In this document: piece by piece, positions 48,091 through 59,078 of the stretch
Position numbering within the stretch: position 1 is the first letter of the stretch
Layout: the number at the start of each line of letters is the position of its first letter
NCBI RefSeq assembly: GCF_009799925.1
Contig: NZ_WELK01000001.1
Coordinates: 434,001 to 498,000, forward strand
Source: Pseudomonas sp. R-28-1W-6
GTDB lineage: Bacteria; Pseudomonadota; Gammaproteobacteria; Pseudomonadales; Pseudomonadaceae
DNA: 64,000 nt
Direction of reading: 5' to 3'
Notes under the pieces: generated by a model
Database searches by the model: none
What the model saw: only the letters and a program-made list of their open reading frames with translations
Told to the model about the DNA's origin: nothing
Position numbers and translations under genes: made by a program

Positions 48091-49116
48091 ATGAGGAAAT
48101 CACTACTCGCCCTGCTGCTTCTCGCCGTTGGCGGTCTAGCCCAGGCAGAAGTGCAGCTCAAGGAAGGTCATCCAGACCGCTATACCGTCACCAAGGGTGA
48201 CACGCTCTGGGATATTTCGGGCAAGTTCCTCAGCCAGCCCTGGAAGTGGCCGGAACTCTGGCACGCCAACCCGCAGATCGAGAACCCGCACCTGATCTAC
48301 CCGGGCGATACCCTGAGCCTCATCTACATCGATGGCCAGCCGCGCCTGACCCTCAATCGCGGTGCCTCGCGCGGCACCATCAAGCTGTCGCCGCAGGTGC
48401 GCAGCACGCCGATTGCCGAGGCGATTCCCGCCATTCCGCTGGAGGCGATCAACAGCTTCCTGTTGACCAATCGCATCGTCGACACTCCGGAAGAGTTCAC
48501 CCAGCGGCCTTACATTGTGGCCGGCAACGCCGAGCGTGTGGTCAGCGGCGCTGGCGATCGCATCTATGCCCGCGGAACCTTCGACCAGGCCGACCCGGTG
48601 TATGGCATCTTCCGCCAAGGCAAGGCCTATACCGATCCTGAGACCAAGGAGTTCCTCGGCATCAATGCCGACGATATCGCCAGCGGTGAGGTGGTGGCTC
48701 AGGAAGGCGATATTGCCACTGTCAGCCTGAGTCGCACGACCCAGGAAGTGCGCCTGGGCGACCGTCTGTTCCCCACCGAGGAACGTGCGGTCAACTCGAC
48801 CTTCATGCCCAGCGAACCGGCGACCGAGGTCGATGGCGTGATCCTCGATGTGCCGCGCGGCGTGGCCCGCATCGGCCAGTTCGATGTGGTGACCCTGAAC
48901 AAGGGCAAGATCGACGGCCTCAGCGAAGGCAACGTCCTGGCGATCTACAAGACCGGTGAAACCGTGCGCGATCGCATTACCGGCGAGTCGGTGAAGATCC
49001 CGGACGAGCGTTCCGGCCTGCTGATGGTGTTCCGCACCTACGAGAAGCTCAGCTACGGGCTGGTGCTGTATGCCACCCGCGACCTGGCGGTGATGGACAA
49101 GGTGAAGAACCCGTAA
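48091..49116 (+). CDS. Exported LysM-domain protein
   Basis: A 341-aa protein with a clear signal peptide (MRKSLLALLLLAVGGLAQA). One LysM peptidoglycan-binding domain follows at about 30-85 (YTVTKGDTLWDISGKFL, PWKWPELWHANPQIENPHLIYPGD). The remaining 250 residues are a beta-rich region without recognised catalytic residues. Start ATG at 48091 has AAAGGG upstream; an earlier in-frame ATG would bury the signal peptide. The def-LysM-dprA order is conserved in Pseudomonas. It is probably a periplasmic cell-wall-associated structural factor. Confidence 0.9.
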   Translation: MRKSLLALLLLAVGGLAQAEVQLKEGHPDRYTVTKGDTLWDISGKFLSQPWKWPELWHANPQIENPHLIYPGDTLSLIYIDGQPRLTLNRGASRGTIKLSPQVRSTPIAEAIPAIPLEAINSFLLTNRIVDTPEEFTQRPYIVAGNAERVVSGAGDRIYARGTFDQADPVYGIFRQGKAYTDPETKEFLGINADDIASGEVVAQEGDIATVSLSRTTQEVRLGDRLFPTEERAVNSTFMPSEPATEVDGVILDVPRGVARIGQFDVVTLNKGKIDGLSEGNVLAIYKTGETVRDRITGESVKIPDERSGLLMVFRTYEKLSYGLVLYATRDLAVMDKVKNP

Positions 49117-49122
49117 TACCCG

Positions 49123-49150
49123 GAACCCCCGCCACTGCGGGGGTTCTGCT
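49123..49150 (+). terminator. Hairpin after the LysM gene
   Basis: A perfect 10-bp stem GAACCCCCGC/GCGGGGGTTC with loop CACT (49123-49146) is followed by a poor T-run (TGCTTTC). It is a weak terminator or attenuator before dprA. Confidence 0.6.
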
Positions 49151-49180
49151 TTCTGTCTGCGCTTCGTCAATCGATCAAGG

Positions 49181-50278
49181 ATGATCGCCGTGACTACCAC
49201 CTCGCCTGCCGAACTCGAGGCGCGCCTGCGCCTGCACTGCCTGCCCGAACTGGGCCCCCGGCGTTTTCGTCGTCTGCTCGATGCCTTCGGTTCGGCATCC
49301 GCCGCCCTCAGCGCGCCGGCTTCGGCCTGGCGCTCACTGGGCTTGCCGCCAGCCTGCGCGGAACTGCGGCGTGCCGCGAAAACCCGTGAACGGGCGGCGC
49401 AGGCGCTGGCCTGGTTGGGGCAAACCAACCAGCATCTGCTGATGTGGGATCAGCCGGCCTACCCGGCCCTGCTCGCCGAACTGCACGATGCCCCGCCGTT
49501 GCTGTTCGTCGCCGGTGATCCGGGCATTCTCGAACTGCCGCAACTGGCGGTGGTCGGCAGCCGCCGTGCCTCGCGCCCGGGGCTGGATACCGCCCAGTCC
49601 TTTGCCCGCAGTCTGGCCGGCGGCGGCTTCGTGATCACCAGCGGCCTGGCCCTGGGCATCGATGGCGCGGCCCATCAGGGGGCGCTGGATGCTCCCGGCA
49701 AGACGGTGGCGGTGCTCGGCACCGGCCTGCTGCGGCCATATCCGCAACGCCATGTCGGCCTGGCCGCACGTATCGTCGAGGGCGGTGGCGCGCTGGTCTC
49801 CGAGCTGCCGCTGGACTGCCCGCCGCAGGCCAGCAACTTCCCCCGGCGCAATCGCATCATCAGCGGCCTGGCTCTGGGCGTGCTGGTGGTCGAGGCCAGC
49901 CCGTCCAGCGGCTCGCTGATCACCGCCAAGCTGGCCGCCGAACAGGGCCGCGAAGTCTACGCGATTCCCGGCTCGATCCATCATCCCTGTGCGCGTGGCT
50001 GCCACCAGTTGATCCGCGACGGCGCGACGCTGGTTGAGAGCGTCGAGCATATCCTCGAGGCCCTGCGTGGCTGGCAGAATGCGCCGCCCGCGCTCAGCAG
50101 TCAGCCGGCCGACGAGCATCCGCTGCTGCTGCACCTGCGCGCGGCGCCGCAGAGCAGCGAAAGCCTGGCGCAGGCCTGCGGCTTGGCGCTGGGCGAAACT
50201 CTGGCGCTGCTGACCGAGCTGGAGCTGGAGGGCCGCGTGGTGTGCGAGTCGGGTCGCTGGCTACACCGCGCCGGCTGA
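49181..50278 (+). CDS. dprA: DNA-processing protein DprA (Smf)
   Basis: Binds incoming single-stranded DNA and loads RecA in natural transformation. The 365-aa protein has an N-terminal SAM-like helical region (LRLHCLPELGPRRFRRLLDAFGS), the Rossmann DprA core (VVGSRRASRPGLDTA, ITSGLALGIDGAAHQGAL, FPRRNRIISGLALGVLVVEA), and a C-terminal winged helix (LAQACGLALGETLALLTELELEG). It starts with AAGG just before the ATG. It lies 64 nt after the LysM gene and 41 nt before tsaC. Confidence 0.95.
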   Translation: MIAVTTTSPAELEARLRLHCLPELGPRRFRRLLDAFGSASAALSAPASAWRSLGLPPACAELRRAAKTRERAAQALAWLGQTNQHLLMWDQPAYPALLAELHDAPPLLFVAGDPGILELPQLAVVGSRRASRPGLDTAQSFARSLAGGGFVITSGLALGIDGAAHQGALDAPGKTVAVLGTGLLRPYPQRHVGLAARIVEGGGALVSELPLDCPPQASNFPRRNRIISGLALGVLVVEASPSSGSLITAKLAAEQGREVYAIPGSIHHPCARGCHQLIRDGATLVESVEHILEALRGWQNAPPALSSQPADEHPLLLHLRAAPQSSESLAQACGLALGETLALLTELELEGRVVCESGRWLHRAG

Positions 50279-50319
50279 GGCCGGTACACTCGCGCCAGTG
50301 ATTCTGGTCGGGGGTAGGC

Positions 50320-50877
50320 ATGCACAGCAGTTGGCAGGTAAAGCGCATCGCGCAGATCGTTCGTCAGGGCGGGGTGATCGCCTACCCGACCGAGGCCGTC
50401 TGGGGCCTGGGTTGCGACCCGTGGAACGGGGAAGCGGTGGAACGCCTGCTGGCGCTCAAGGATCGTCCGCTGCACAAGGGTCTGATCCTGGTGGCAGACA
50501 ACATTCGCCAGTTCGATTTCCTCCTCGAAGATCTGCCCGAGCGCTGGGTCGACCGCCTGGCCAGCACCTGGCCGGGGCCGAACACCTGGCTGGTGCCGCA
50601 CCAGGACCGCCTGCCCGCGTGGATCACCGGACAGCACAACAGCGTGGCCCTGCGCGTTAGCGACCATCCGCTGGTGCGCGACCTCTGCGCCCTCACCGGC
50701 CCGCTGGTGTCGACCTCGGCCAATCCGGCCGGCCGCCCCTCCGCCCGTTCGCGCCTGCGCGTCGAGCAGTACTTCCACGACCAGCTCGACGGCGTGCTCG
50801 GCGGCGCCCTCGGCGGGCGGCGCAATCCCAGCCTGATCCGCGACCTGCAGACCGGTGATGTGATACGACCGTCGTAG
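50320..50877 (+). CDS. tsaC: Threonylcarbamoyl-AMP synthase
   Basis: Makes threonylcarbamoyl-adenylate for the t6A modification at position 37 of ANN-decoding tRNAs. The 185-aa YrdC-fold protein has [33 protein letters not shown] (the Lys-Arg substrate loop), [10 protein letters not shown], and VALRVSDHP followed by STSANPAG. It lacks the C-terminal Sua5 domain, so it is the short TsaC type. The TAG stop is the beginning of a palindromic repeat. Confidence 0.95.
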   Translation: MHSSWQVKRIAQIVRQGGVIAYPTEAVWGLGCDPWNGEAVERLLALKDRPLHKGLILVADNIRQFDFLLEDLPERWVDRLASTWPGPNTWLVPHQDRLPAWITGQHNSVALRVSDHPLVRDLCALTGPLVSTSANPAGRPSARSRLRVEQYFHDQLDGVLGGALGGRRNPSLIRDLQTGDVIRPS

Positions 50878-50981
50878 GTTGGGTTGAGGAGCAACGCGAC
50901 GAAGCCCAACGGACGATCACTGGCTCAGCCGCAGAGTCGCCAGCTGGATCGCCCGTTGGGCTTCGCTGCGCTCAACCCAAC

Positions 50982-50985
<4 letters not shown>
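50873..50985. repeat. Inverted pair of GTAGGTTGGG palindromic repeats
   Basis: The left arm at 50873-50911 starts CGTAGGTTGGGTTGAG and ends GAAGCCCAACG. The right arm (about 50954-50985) is its inverse, ending CTCAACCCAACCTAC. Between convergent tsaC and qor they can form a large hairpin. The outer TAG of each arm is the stop codon of the adjacent gene (50875-50877 for tsaC, 50982-50984 on the minus strand for qor). Confidence 0.85.
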
Positions 50986-53817
<2,832 letters not shown>

Positions 53818-53830
53818 AAAACCGCCCGCC

Positions 53831-54364
53831 CTAGGGCATGCGCGAGGTCAGAGTGATCTCCGCGCCGGCTACCATGAAGGTGCCGTAGCCACGGTGATGC
53901 AGGGTCTGCGGCTGGCTCACGCTGGGGTCGTGCCAGGCCTTGAGCACTTCCACCACGAAGAAGTTGTAGGTGTTCACTAGGCGCGTATCGACCACCCGGC
54001 ATTCCAGGTTGGCGAAGCACTCGGCGATCAGCGGCGCCTGGACCAGGCTGGCCGGCTCGGCGTGCAGGCCGAAGGCGGCGAACTTGTCGAGGTTGCGCCC
54101 GGAGCTGTTGCCGCAGGCCACCACCTGCTCGGCCAGGTCGCGCTGGGGGATGTTCAGCGTGCAGGCACGGCGGTTCTTCAGCGCGGCGAAGGAGAAGTCG
54201 TTGCCGCTGACCACGCAGCCGATCAGCGGCGGCTCGAACTCCATCATGCAGTGCCAGGACATCGGCATGACATTGGGTACGCCACGGCGCTGGGTGCCGA
54301 GCAGCAGCACCGGGCCCGGCTCGATCAGGCGGTAGACCTCGGCTAACGGCAGCGGGCTTTTCAT
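53831..54364 (-). CDS. Flavin reductase-like domain protein
   Basis: A 177-aa protein of the FMN-binding flavin reductase-like split-barrel family (VLLLGTQRRGVPNVMPMSWHCMMEFEPPLIGCVVSG, RACTLNIP, FAAFGLHAEPASLVQAPLIAECFANLECRVVD). Such proteins reduce flavin with NAD(P)H for a partner monooxygenase or act alone. The chosen ATG has GAGG upstream; a longer start would add 17 unconserved residues. No monooxygenase gene is adjacent, so the physiological partner is unknown. Confidence 0.85.
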   Translation of the reverse strand: MKSPLPLAEVYRLIEPGPVLLLGTQRRGVPNVMPMSWHCMMEFEPPLIGCVVSGNDFSFAALKNRRACTLNIPQRDLAEQVVACGNSSGRNLDKFAAFGLHAEPASLVQAPLIAECFANLECRVVDTRLVNTYNFFVVEVLKAWHDPSVSQPQTLHHRGYGTFMVAGAEITLTSRMP

Positions 54365-54527
54365 GGCGGGCCTCGGCGGTGACGGATAGCGTTCCCCCAC
54401 TCTAGTCCGCGCCACGCCGCCTGCCAGCCGGGAAAAAGCGCTGCCGGCCTGTCATCGGCCTGACTTATACTGACAAGGCCTGCACGGACGCCCTGGCTTT
54501 CCATTCCTAATCCAGGGGACCGTCTCC

Positions 54528-55442
54528 GTGAATATCCGTCATTCGCTCGTTGGCCTGCTGCTCGCCGGCCTCGCCATGGTTGCCTCGTCCGTCAGCGCGG
54601 TCGAACGCAGCGGCGCGACCCAGGAGCTCGCCTCCGGCAGCGCCCTGCTGGTCGACCTCAAGACCAACCAGATCCTCTATTCGAGCAACCCCGACCTGCA
54701 GGTGCCGATCGCCTCGGTCACCAAGCTGATGACCGCCATGGTCACCCTGGATGCCCAGCTGCCCATGGAGCAGACCCTGCCCATCGTGATCAAGGACGTG
54801 CACGAGATGCGCGGGGTCTATTCGCGGGTGCGCATCGGCAGCGAGCTGAGCCGCCGCGACATGCTCCGGCTGACCCTGATGTCCTCGGAAAACCGCGCCG
54901 CCTCCAGCCTGGCCCACCACTACCCGGGCGGCGTGCCGGCCTTCGTCGCGGCGATGAACGCCAAGGCCCGGGCCCTGGGCATGACGCGTACCCGCTACAG
55001 CGAGCCGACCGGGCTGTCGGAAGGCAACGTGTCCACCGCCAACGACCTGGTCAAGCTGGTCAAGGCCAGCGCCCAGTACCCGCTGATCGGCCAGTTCAGC
55101 AGCACCCGCGAGCACACCCAGGCCTTCCGCAAGCCGGCCTATACCCTGGGTTTTCGCAACACCAACGGCCTGGTGCACAAGCCCAACTGGAGCATCCAGC
55201 TGACCAAGACCGGCTTCACCAACGCCGCCGGCCACTGCCTGGTGATGCGCACGCAGATGGCCGGCAAGTCGGTGGCCTTCGTGGTGCTGGATGCCTTCGG
55301 CAAGTACACCCACATGGCCGATGCCAATCGCCTGAAGAAGTGGCTGGAAACCGGCCAGGTGACCAAGGTGGCGCCGGCGGCGCTGGCCTACAAGAAGCAG
55401 AGGCAGATCGAGCGGGCGCGCACCATGCAGGCGGCGCAGTAA
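54528..55442 (+). CDS. pbpG: D-alanyl-D-alanine endopeptidase (PBP7 type)
   Basis: Periplasmic low-molecular-weight penicillin-binding protein that cuts peptidoglycan cross-links. The 304-aa protein starts at GTG with a signal peptide ([24 protein letters not shown]). The serine peptidase S11 motifs are S63-V-T-K, SEN ([19 protein letters not shown]) and KTG ([13 protein letters not shown]). It lacks the C-terminal membrane anchor domain of DacA-type enzymes, as expected for PbpG. A good terminator follows. Confidence 0.92.
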   Translation: MNIRHSLVGLLLAGLAMVASSVSAVERSGATQELASGSALLVDLKTNQILYSSNPDLQVPIASVTKLMTAMVTLDAQLPMEQTLPIVIKDVHEMRGVYSRVRIGSELSRRDMLRLTLMSSENRAASSLAHHYPGGVPAFVAAMNAKARALGMTRTRYSEPTGLSEGNVSTANDLVKLVKASAQYPLIGQFSSTREHTQAFRKPAYTLGFRNTNGLVHKPNWSIQLTKTGFTNAAGHCLVMRTQMAGKSVAFVVLDAFGKYTHMADANRLKKWLETGQVTKVAPAALAYKKQRQIERARTMQAAQ

Positions 55443-55455
55443 CTCCCTACATGCA

Positions 55456-55483
55456 AAAATCCCGGCAATCGCCGGGATTTTTT
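55456..55483 (+). terminator. Terminator after pbpG
   Basis: Stem AATCCCGGC/GCCGGGATT, with core arms 55461-55466 and 55471-55476, is preceded by an A-run and followed by TTTTTT. Confidence 0.85.
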
Positions 55484-55505
55484 GTTCTAGGGGCCGAGTT
55501 AGCGC

Positions 55506-55584
55506 GTAGGTTGGGTTGAGAAGCGTAGCGACGAAGCCCAACGCAAGGATTCCGCCGCCACCATTGGGCTTCGCTGCGCTCAAC
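55506..55584. repeat. Inverted pair of GTAGGTTGGG repeats between pbpG and the glutamine synthetase-like gene
   Basis: The left arm at 55506-55542 starts GTAGGTTGGGTTGAGAAGC and ends GAAGCCCAACG. The right arm from 55563 reads ATTGGGCTTCGCTGCGCTCAAC and then degenerates. It is the same family as 50873-50985; here the right-arm end is lost and neither flanking stop codon is involved. Confidence 0.8.
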
Positions 55585-55605
55585 GCCATACAGTCACGCG
55601 ATGCC

Positions 55606-56958
55606 TCAGAGGAACCAGCGGTACTCCCGCGCACTGACCTCATGCATGAAGTCCAGGTGGTCCTGGCGCTTGTTCTCGCAGTAGACGAAGACGAACTCGC
55701 TGCCCAGCTTGTCCTTGACCACCTGGTGCGAGGCCATCGCCGCCACGGCGGTGAGCATGTCCTTGGGAAAGTCGATGCCGCTGCGGCGGTCCTCATTGAG
55801 CGACGGGATCGGCTCGCGGGCCTGGTCCAGGCCGTATTCCATGCCGCTGAGGATGGCCGCCAGGACCAGGTAGGGGTTGGCGTCGGCGCCGGCCAGACGG
55901 TGCTCGATGCGCAGGTTCTTGCCGTCCGACTCGGGGATGCGGATGCATGCATCGCGGTCCTCGAAGCCCCAGCTGGCCTTGCTCGCCGAGTTGACCATGG
56001 CGCCGTAGCGGCGGAAGGCGTTGTGGTTGGCGGCGAAGATCGGCATGCAGTGCGGCAGCAGCTCCAGGCAGCCGGCCACGGCGTGGCGCAGCGGGCGCTG
56101 CTGGTCGCTGTCGAGCAGGTTGCGGCCATCGCGGTCGTACAGGCTGACATGCACGTGCATGCCGCTGCCCGGTGCCTGCAGGTAGGGCTTGCTCATGAAG
56201 CTGGCGCGGTAGCCATGCTGCATGGCCACGCCGCGGGTGCTGCGGCAGAACAGCGCGGCCTGGTCGGCGGCGTGCAGGCCGTCGTCGCAGTGGGCGAAGT
56301 TGATCTCGAACTGGCCGGGGCCGAGTTCGGCGGTGATCACGTTGGCGTCGACGCCCTGTTCCCGCGCCGCTTCCACGGTTTCATGGAGCACGTCGGAGAA
56401 GCGCGTCAGGCGCTCGATGTGCATGTTCGGCTGGTCGTCGGCATCGCCGGTCAGCGGGTCGCGGGGGAACTGCGGCAGGCCGTTCTCCAACTTGCGGTCG
56501 AACAGGTAGAACTCCAGCTCGAACGCCACCACCGGGCGAATGCCCCGTGCCTCCAGGCGCTTGAGCACGCGGGCCAGCACTTCGCGCGGCTCGAACTCGA
56601 TCGGGGCCTCGGTGCCGTCGGAGCTGATCAGCATCTGCCCCATTGGCTGCTTTTCCCAGCGCACCGGCTTGAGGGTGCCGGGGATCAGCCGGCGCGGGGC
56701 ATCCGGGTCGCCGTCGTTGAAGCAGTAGTCGCCAATCGGGTGCAGGCCGCCCTGGGCGCCGAGCAGCACGCAGTTCTGCGGCACTTTCAGCGGGCCGCCG
56801 GCGGCGACCTTCTCCAGCATGTCCATGGGGTAGCGCTTGCCATAGAAGTGCCCGGGAATGTCCAGGCAGATCAGTTCGACATAGCGCACCTCGGGGTTGG
56901 CCGCGCGGAAGGCACGTACTTCGCTGAGCAGATCGGGGAATTTCGTTGTTGTTGTCAT
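55606..56958 (-). CDS. Glutamine synthetase-like gamma-glutamylpolyamine synthetase
   Basis: Predicted to ligate glutamate to a polyamine such as putrescine with ATP (PuuA/PauA type). The 450-aa protein has the GS fold: VAFELEFYLFD, ELGPGQFEINF, PGSGMHVHVSLYD (ATP/metal site), NSASKASWGFEDRDACIRIPES, and HRLAGADANPYLVLAAILSGM. It is shorter than GlnA and lacks the adenylylation-type C-terminus. Start MTTTTKFPDLL lies 17 nt after the regulator's stop. Polyamine use is inferred from its neighbours: a PuuR-like regulator and a PuuB-like oxidase. Confidence 0.88.
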   Translation of the reverse strand: MTTTTKFPDLLSEVRAFRAANPEVRYVELICLDIPGHFYGKRYPMDMLEKVAAGGPLKVPQNCVLLGAQGGLHPIGDYCFNDGDPDAPRRLIPGTLKPVRWEKQPMGQMLISSDGTEAPIEFEPREVLARVLKRLEARGIRPVVAFELEFYLFDRKLENGLPQFPRDPLTGDADDQPNMHIERLTRFSDVLHETVEAAREQGVDANVITAELGPGQFEINFAHCDDGLHAADQAALFCRSTRGVAMQHGYRASFMSKPYLQAPGSGMHVHVSLYDRDGRNLLDSDQQRPLRHAVAGCLELLPHCMPIFAANHNAFRRYGAMVNSASKASWGFEDRDACIRIPESDGKNLRIEHRLAGADANPYLVLAAILSGMEYGLDQAREPIPSLNEDRRSGIDFPKDMLTAVAAMASHQVVKDKLGSEFVFVYCENKRQDHLDFMHEVSAREYRWFL

Positions 56959-56975
56959 GGGGGTATCTGCGCGGG

Positions 56976-57533
56976 TCAGGTGAAGACCCAAAGCACTCTT
57001 GTGGGGAAATCGGTGAGGTTGGCGTAGCGGAACTGGGCATGCGGCGGCAGCTGGAAGCTATCGTTGGGGCCGAGGGTGACCGGTTCGGCAGCGTCGCCGT
57101 ACCAGAGGGTCAGCTCGCCCTCGAGGACGAAACCGCCCTGCTCGGAGCTGTCGTCCAGGTGGCCTTCGCCGCTGGTGGCGCCGGGTTCGAGGTGGCTTTC
57201 GAGCATGGAAAAGCCGCCGGACATGGTCGGCGAGGCCAGCACGTCGGTGATGCCGCCGGCGTAGTAGAGGGTGCGGCGCTCGTCCGGCCGGGTCACCCAG
57301 CGCACCTCGCGCGGCTTGCTCAGGCTGTAAAAATAGGTGGTCGGCACGCCCAGCGCTTCGCTGATGGCGGTGAGGTCGGCCACGGTCGGGCGCGACAGGC
57401 CACGCTCGACCTGGGACAGAAAGCCCACCGAGCGGCCGATGCGTTCGGCCAGTTCGTTGAGGGTGACGTTCTTGTGCTTGCGCAGGTCGCGCACCAGGAT
57501 CGCCAGCCCTTCTATTTCATCCTGCATGTCCAT
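56976..57533 (-). CDS. XRE-cupin transcriptional regulator (PuuR/PauR type)
   Basis: A 185-aa regulator. The N-terminal helix-turn-helix (LAILVRDLRKHKNVTLNELAERIGRSVGFLSQVERGLSRPTVADL region, about 10-65) is joined to a C-terminal cupin sensor (SMLESHLEPGATSGEGHLDD to FVLEGELTLWYGD and FQLPPHAQFRYAN). Length and architecture match PuuR and PauR, repressors of polyamine catabolism that respond to polyamine or its gamma-glutamyl derivative. AGGAA precedes the ATG. It lies between the oxidase gene and the synthetase gene. Confidence 0.88.
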   Translation of the reverse strand: MDMQDEIEGLAILVRDLRKHKNVTLNELAERIGRSVGFLSQVERGLSRPTVADLTAISEALGVPTTYFYSLSKPREVRWVTRPDERRTLYYAGGITDVLASPTMSGGFSMLESHLEPGATSGEGHLDDSSEQGGFVLEGELTLWYGDAAEPVTLGPNDSFQLPPHAQFRYANLTDFPTRVLWVFT

Positions 57534-57590
57534 CGGGTGTTCCTGTGTAGTCGTTGGGCCTTGTCGGGTGGCCATCCACCCTGCCCGGCA

Positions 57591-58877
57591 TCAGATCACA
57601 TCGCGCAGGCGGTACCAGGCCTTGCCCACCGCCTCGATCGGCGCGGCCAGCAGGTCGCCGCCGGGGAAGCGCGGGTTGTCGAGGGCCTGGTACAGGCCGA
57701 GCAGCTGTTCGTCGCCGAGGATCGCATCGCTCACCGCGCGGGCCGCGGCCAGGGTCGGCAGGATGCCGTGGCCGGAGAAGCCCTGCAGCCAGTACTTCTG
57801 GCCCTGGCGGCCGACGTCCGGGGTGCGGTGCATGGTGCAGTCGATGTGGCCGCCCCAGCCGTAGTCGATCTGCACCCCGCGCAGCTGCGGGAACACCCGC
57901 TCCAGGTAGGGCCGGGTGGCCGCCGCCACGTCCTTGGGGATGCCGCCCAGGTAGGTGCAGCCGCCGCCGAACAGCAGGCGGTTGTCCGGGGTGACGCGGA
58001 AGTAGTCGGGGACGAACTGGTTGTCGATGGCGCAGGTGCCACGCGGGAACAGCGAGTGCGCCAGTTCCGGGTCCAGCGGTGCGGTGGCCACCTGGTAGGA
58101 GCCGACCGGCAGCAGGCGTTTGGACAGCGTGCGGTCGAGGCGGTCGATGTAGGCGTTGCAGGCCAGCACCAGCACGTCACCGCGCACCTCGCCCTGGGCG
58201 GTGCGGGCCACGTAGCCCGAGCCGGTCTCGCGGTAGTCGAGCACCTGGCTCTGTTCGTAGATGCGCCCGCCGGCCGCCTCGATGGCGGCGGCCAGGCCCT
58301 GGGCCAGTTTCAGCGGGTTGAGGTGGGCGCCCCCGGCGTCATGCAGGGCAGCCAGGTAGCGCGGGCTGGCGATCCACTCCGGCAACTCTTCCTTGGGGAT
58401 GAAGCTCAGTTGCTCATAGCCCCATTTCTCCACGGCCTCTTCGAGGTTTTCCCGCAGCAGGCGCACGCGGCGCGGCAGCACGGCGGTGTAGATCGCGCCG
58501 CTGCGGTAGTCGATGTCGAAGCCGTGGCGCAGGGGCAGCTCGCGCATCTCGTTGGCGGCCCAGGTCATGCTGTCCCACAGCTGGCGGGCGCGCTCGGTGC
58601 CCAGGGCCTTTTCCAGCGGCGGCATGTCGCAGGACCAGCCCGGCAGCGCCTGGCCGCCGTTGCGCCCGGAAGCGGCCCAGGCCAGGCGGCTGGCCTCCAG
58701 CAGCACTACTTTTTTACCGGCCAGGGCCAGGCGTAATGCGGTGTGCAGGCCGCTGAAGCCACCACCGATGACTAGCACCTGGCACTCTTCGCTGCCGGCC
58801 TGGTGCGGGCGCAGCGGGATGCTGCCGTAGGTGGCGGCGTAATAGGTACCGATATGCTGAGCGGACTGTTTGAACAT
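57591..58877 (-). CDS. FAD-dependent gamma-glutamylpolyamine oxidase-like protein
   Basis: DAO-family amine oxidase (PuuB/PauB type) predicted to oxidise gamma-glutamylputrescine to the aldehyde, releasing ammonia and peroxide. The 428-aa protein has the FAD fold CQVLVIGGGFSGLHTALRLALAGKKVVLLEA, the SGRNGGQALPG flavin-contact segment, and C-terminal LFGGGCTYLGG and WLQGFSGHGILPTLAAARAVSDAI. It is the first gene of a three-gene minus-strand cluster and is preceded by a palindromic operator candidate. Confidence 0.9.
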   Translation of the reverse strand: MFKQSAQHIGTYYAATYGSIPLRPHQAGSEECQVLVIGGGFSGLHTALRLALAGKKVVLLEASRLAWAASGRNGGQALPGWSCDMPPLEKALGTERARQLWDSMTWAANEMRELPLRHGFDIDYRSGAIYTAVLPRRVRLLRENLEEAVEKWGYEQLSFIPKEELPEWIASPRYLAALHDAGGAHLNPLKLAQGLAAAIEAAGGRIYEQSQVLDYRETGSGYVARTAQGEVRGDVLVLACNAYIDRLDRTLSKRLLPVGSYQVATAPLDPELAHSLFPRGTCAIDNQFVPDYFRVTPDNRLLFGGGCTYLGGIPKDVAAATRPYLERVFPQLRGVQIDYGWGGHIDCTMHRTPDVGRQGQKYWLQGFSGHGILPTLAAARAVSDAILGDEQLLGLYQALDNPRFPGGDLLAAPIEAVGKAWYRLRDVI

Positions 58878-58886
58878 ACGCGCCTC

Positions 58887-58936
58887 GTGAAATTATCTGT
58901 TTTGTATTTCATGAAAAAATACACCAGATAATTCAC
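58887..58936. promoter_or_regulatory. Nested inverted repeats upstream of the polyamine cluster, candidate operator
   Basis: Outer arms AATTATCTG (58891-58899) and CAGATAATT (58925-58933) are perfect inverses. Inner arms TGTATTT (58903-58909) and AAATACA (58917-58923) are also perfect inverses. The tract is AT-rich and begins about 10 bp upstream of the oxidase start, a good position for repression by the neighbouring PuuR-like protein. Confidence 0.55.
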
Positions 58937-59078
58937 AAGGCCAAGCCCGGCCGATGGCTGGTACTGGCTGACGATCCACCGAGGCCGGTTTCGTCGCGTC
59001 GCGGGTGCCCGCGCGGTCGTGGTGCACGGGCTGGCGCGGGCGGTTATTCTGCCGCTATCCCCAGCGAGAGGCCCGGCC

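Noticed and set aside
54507-56150. 547-residue minus-strand frame across pbpG and part of the glutamine synthetase-like gene
   Set aside because: It runs antisense to pbpG and out of frame through the synthetase, and reads through a terminator and a repeat pair.
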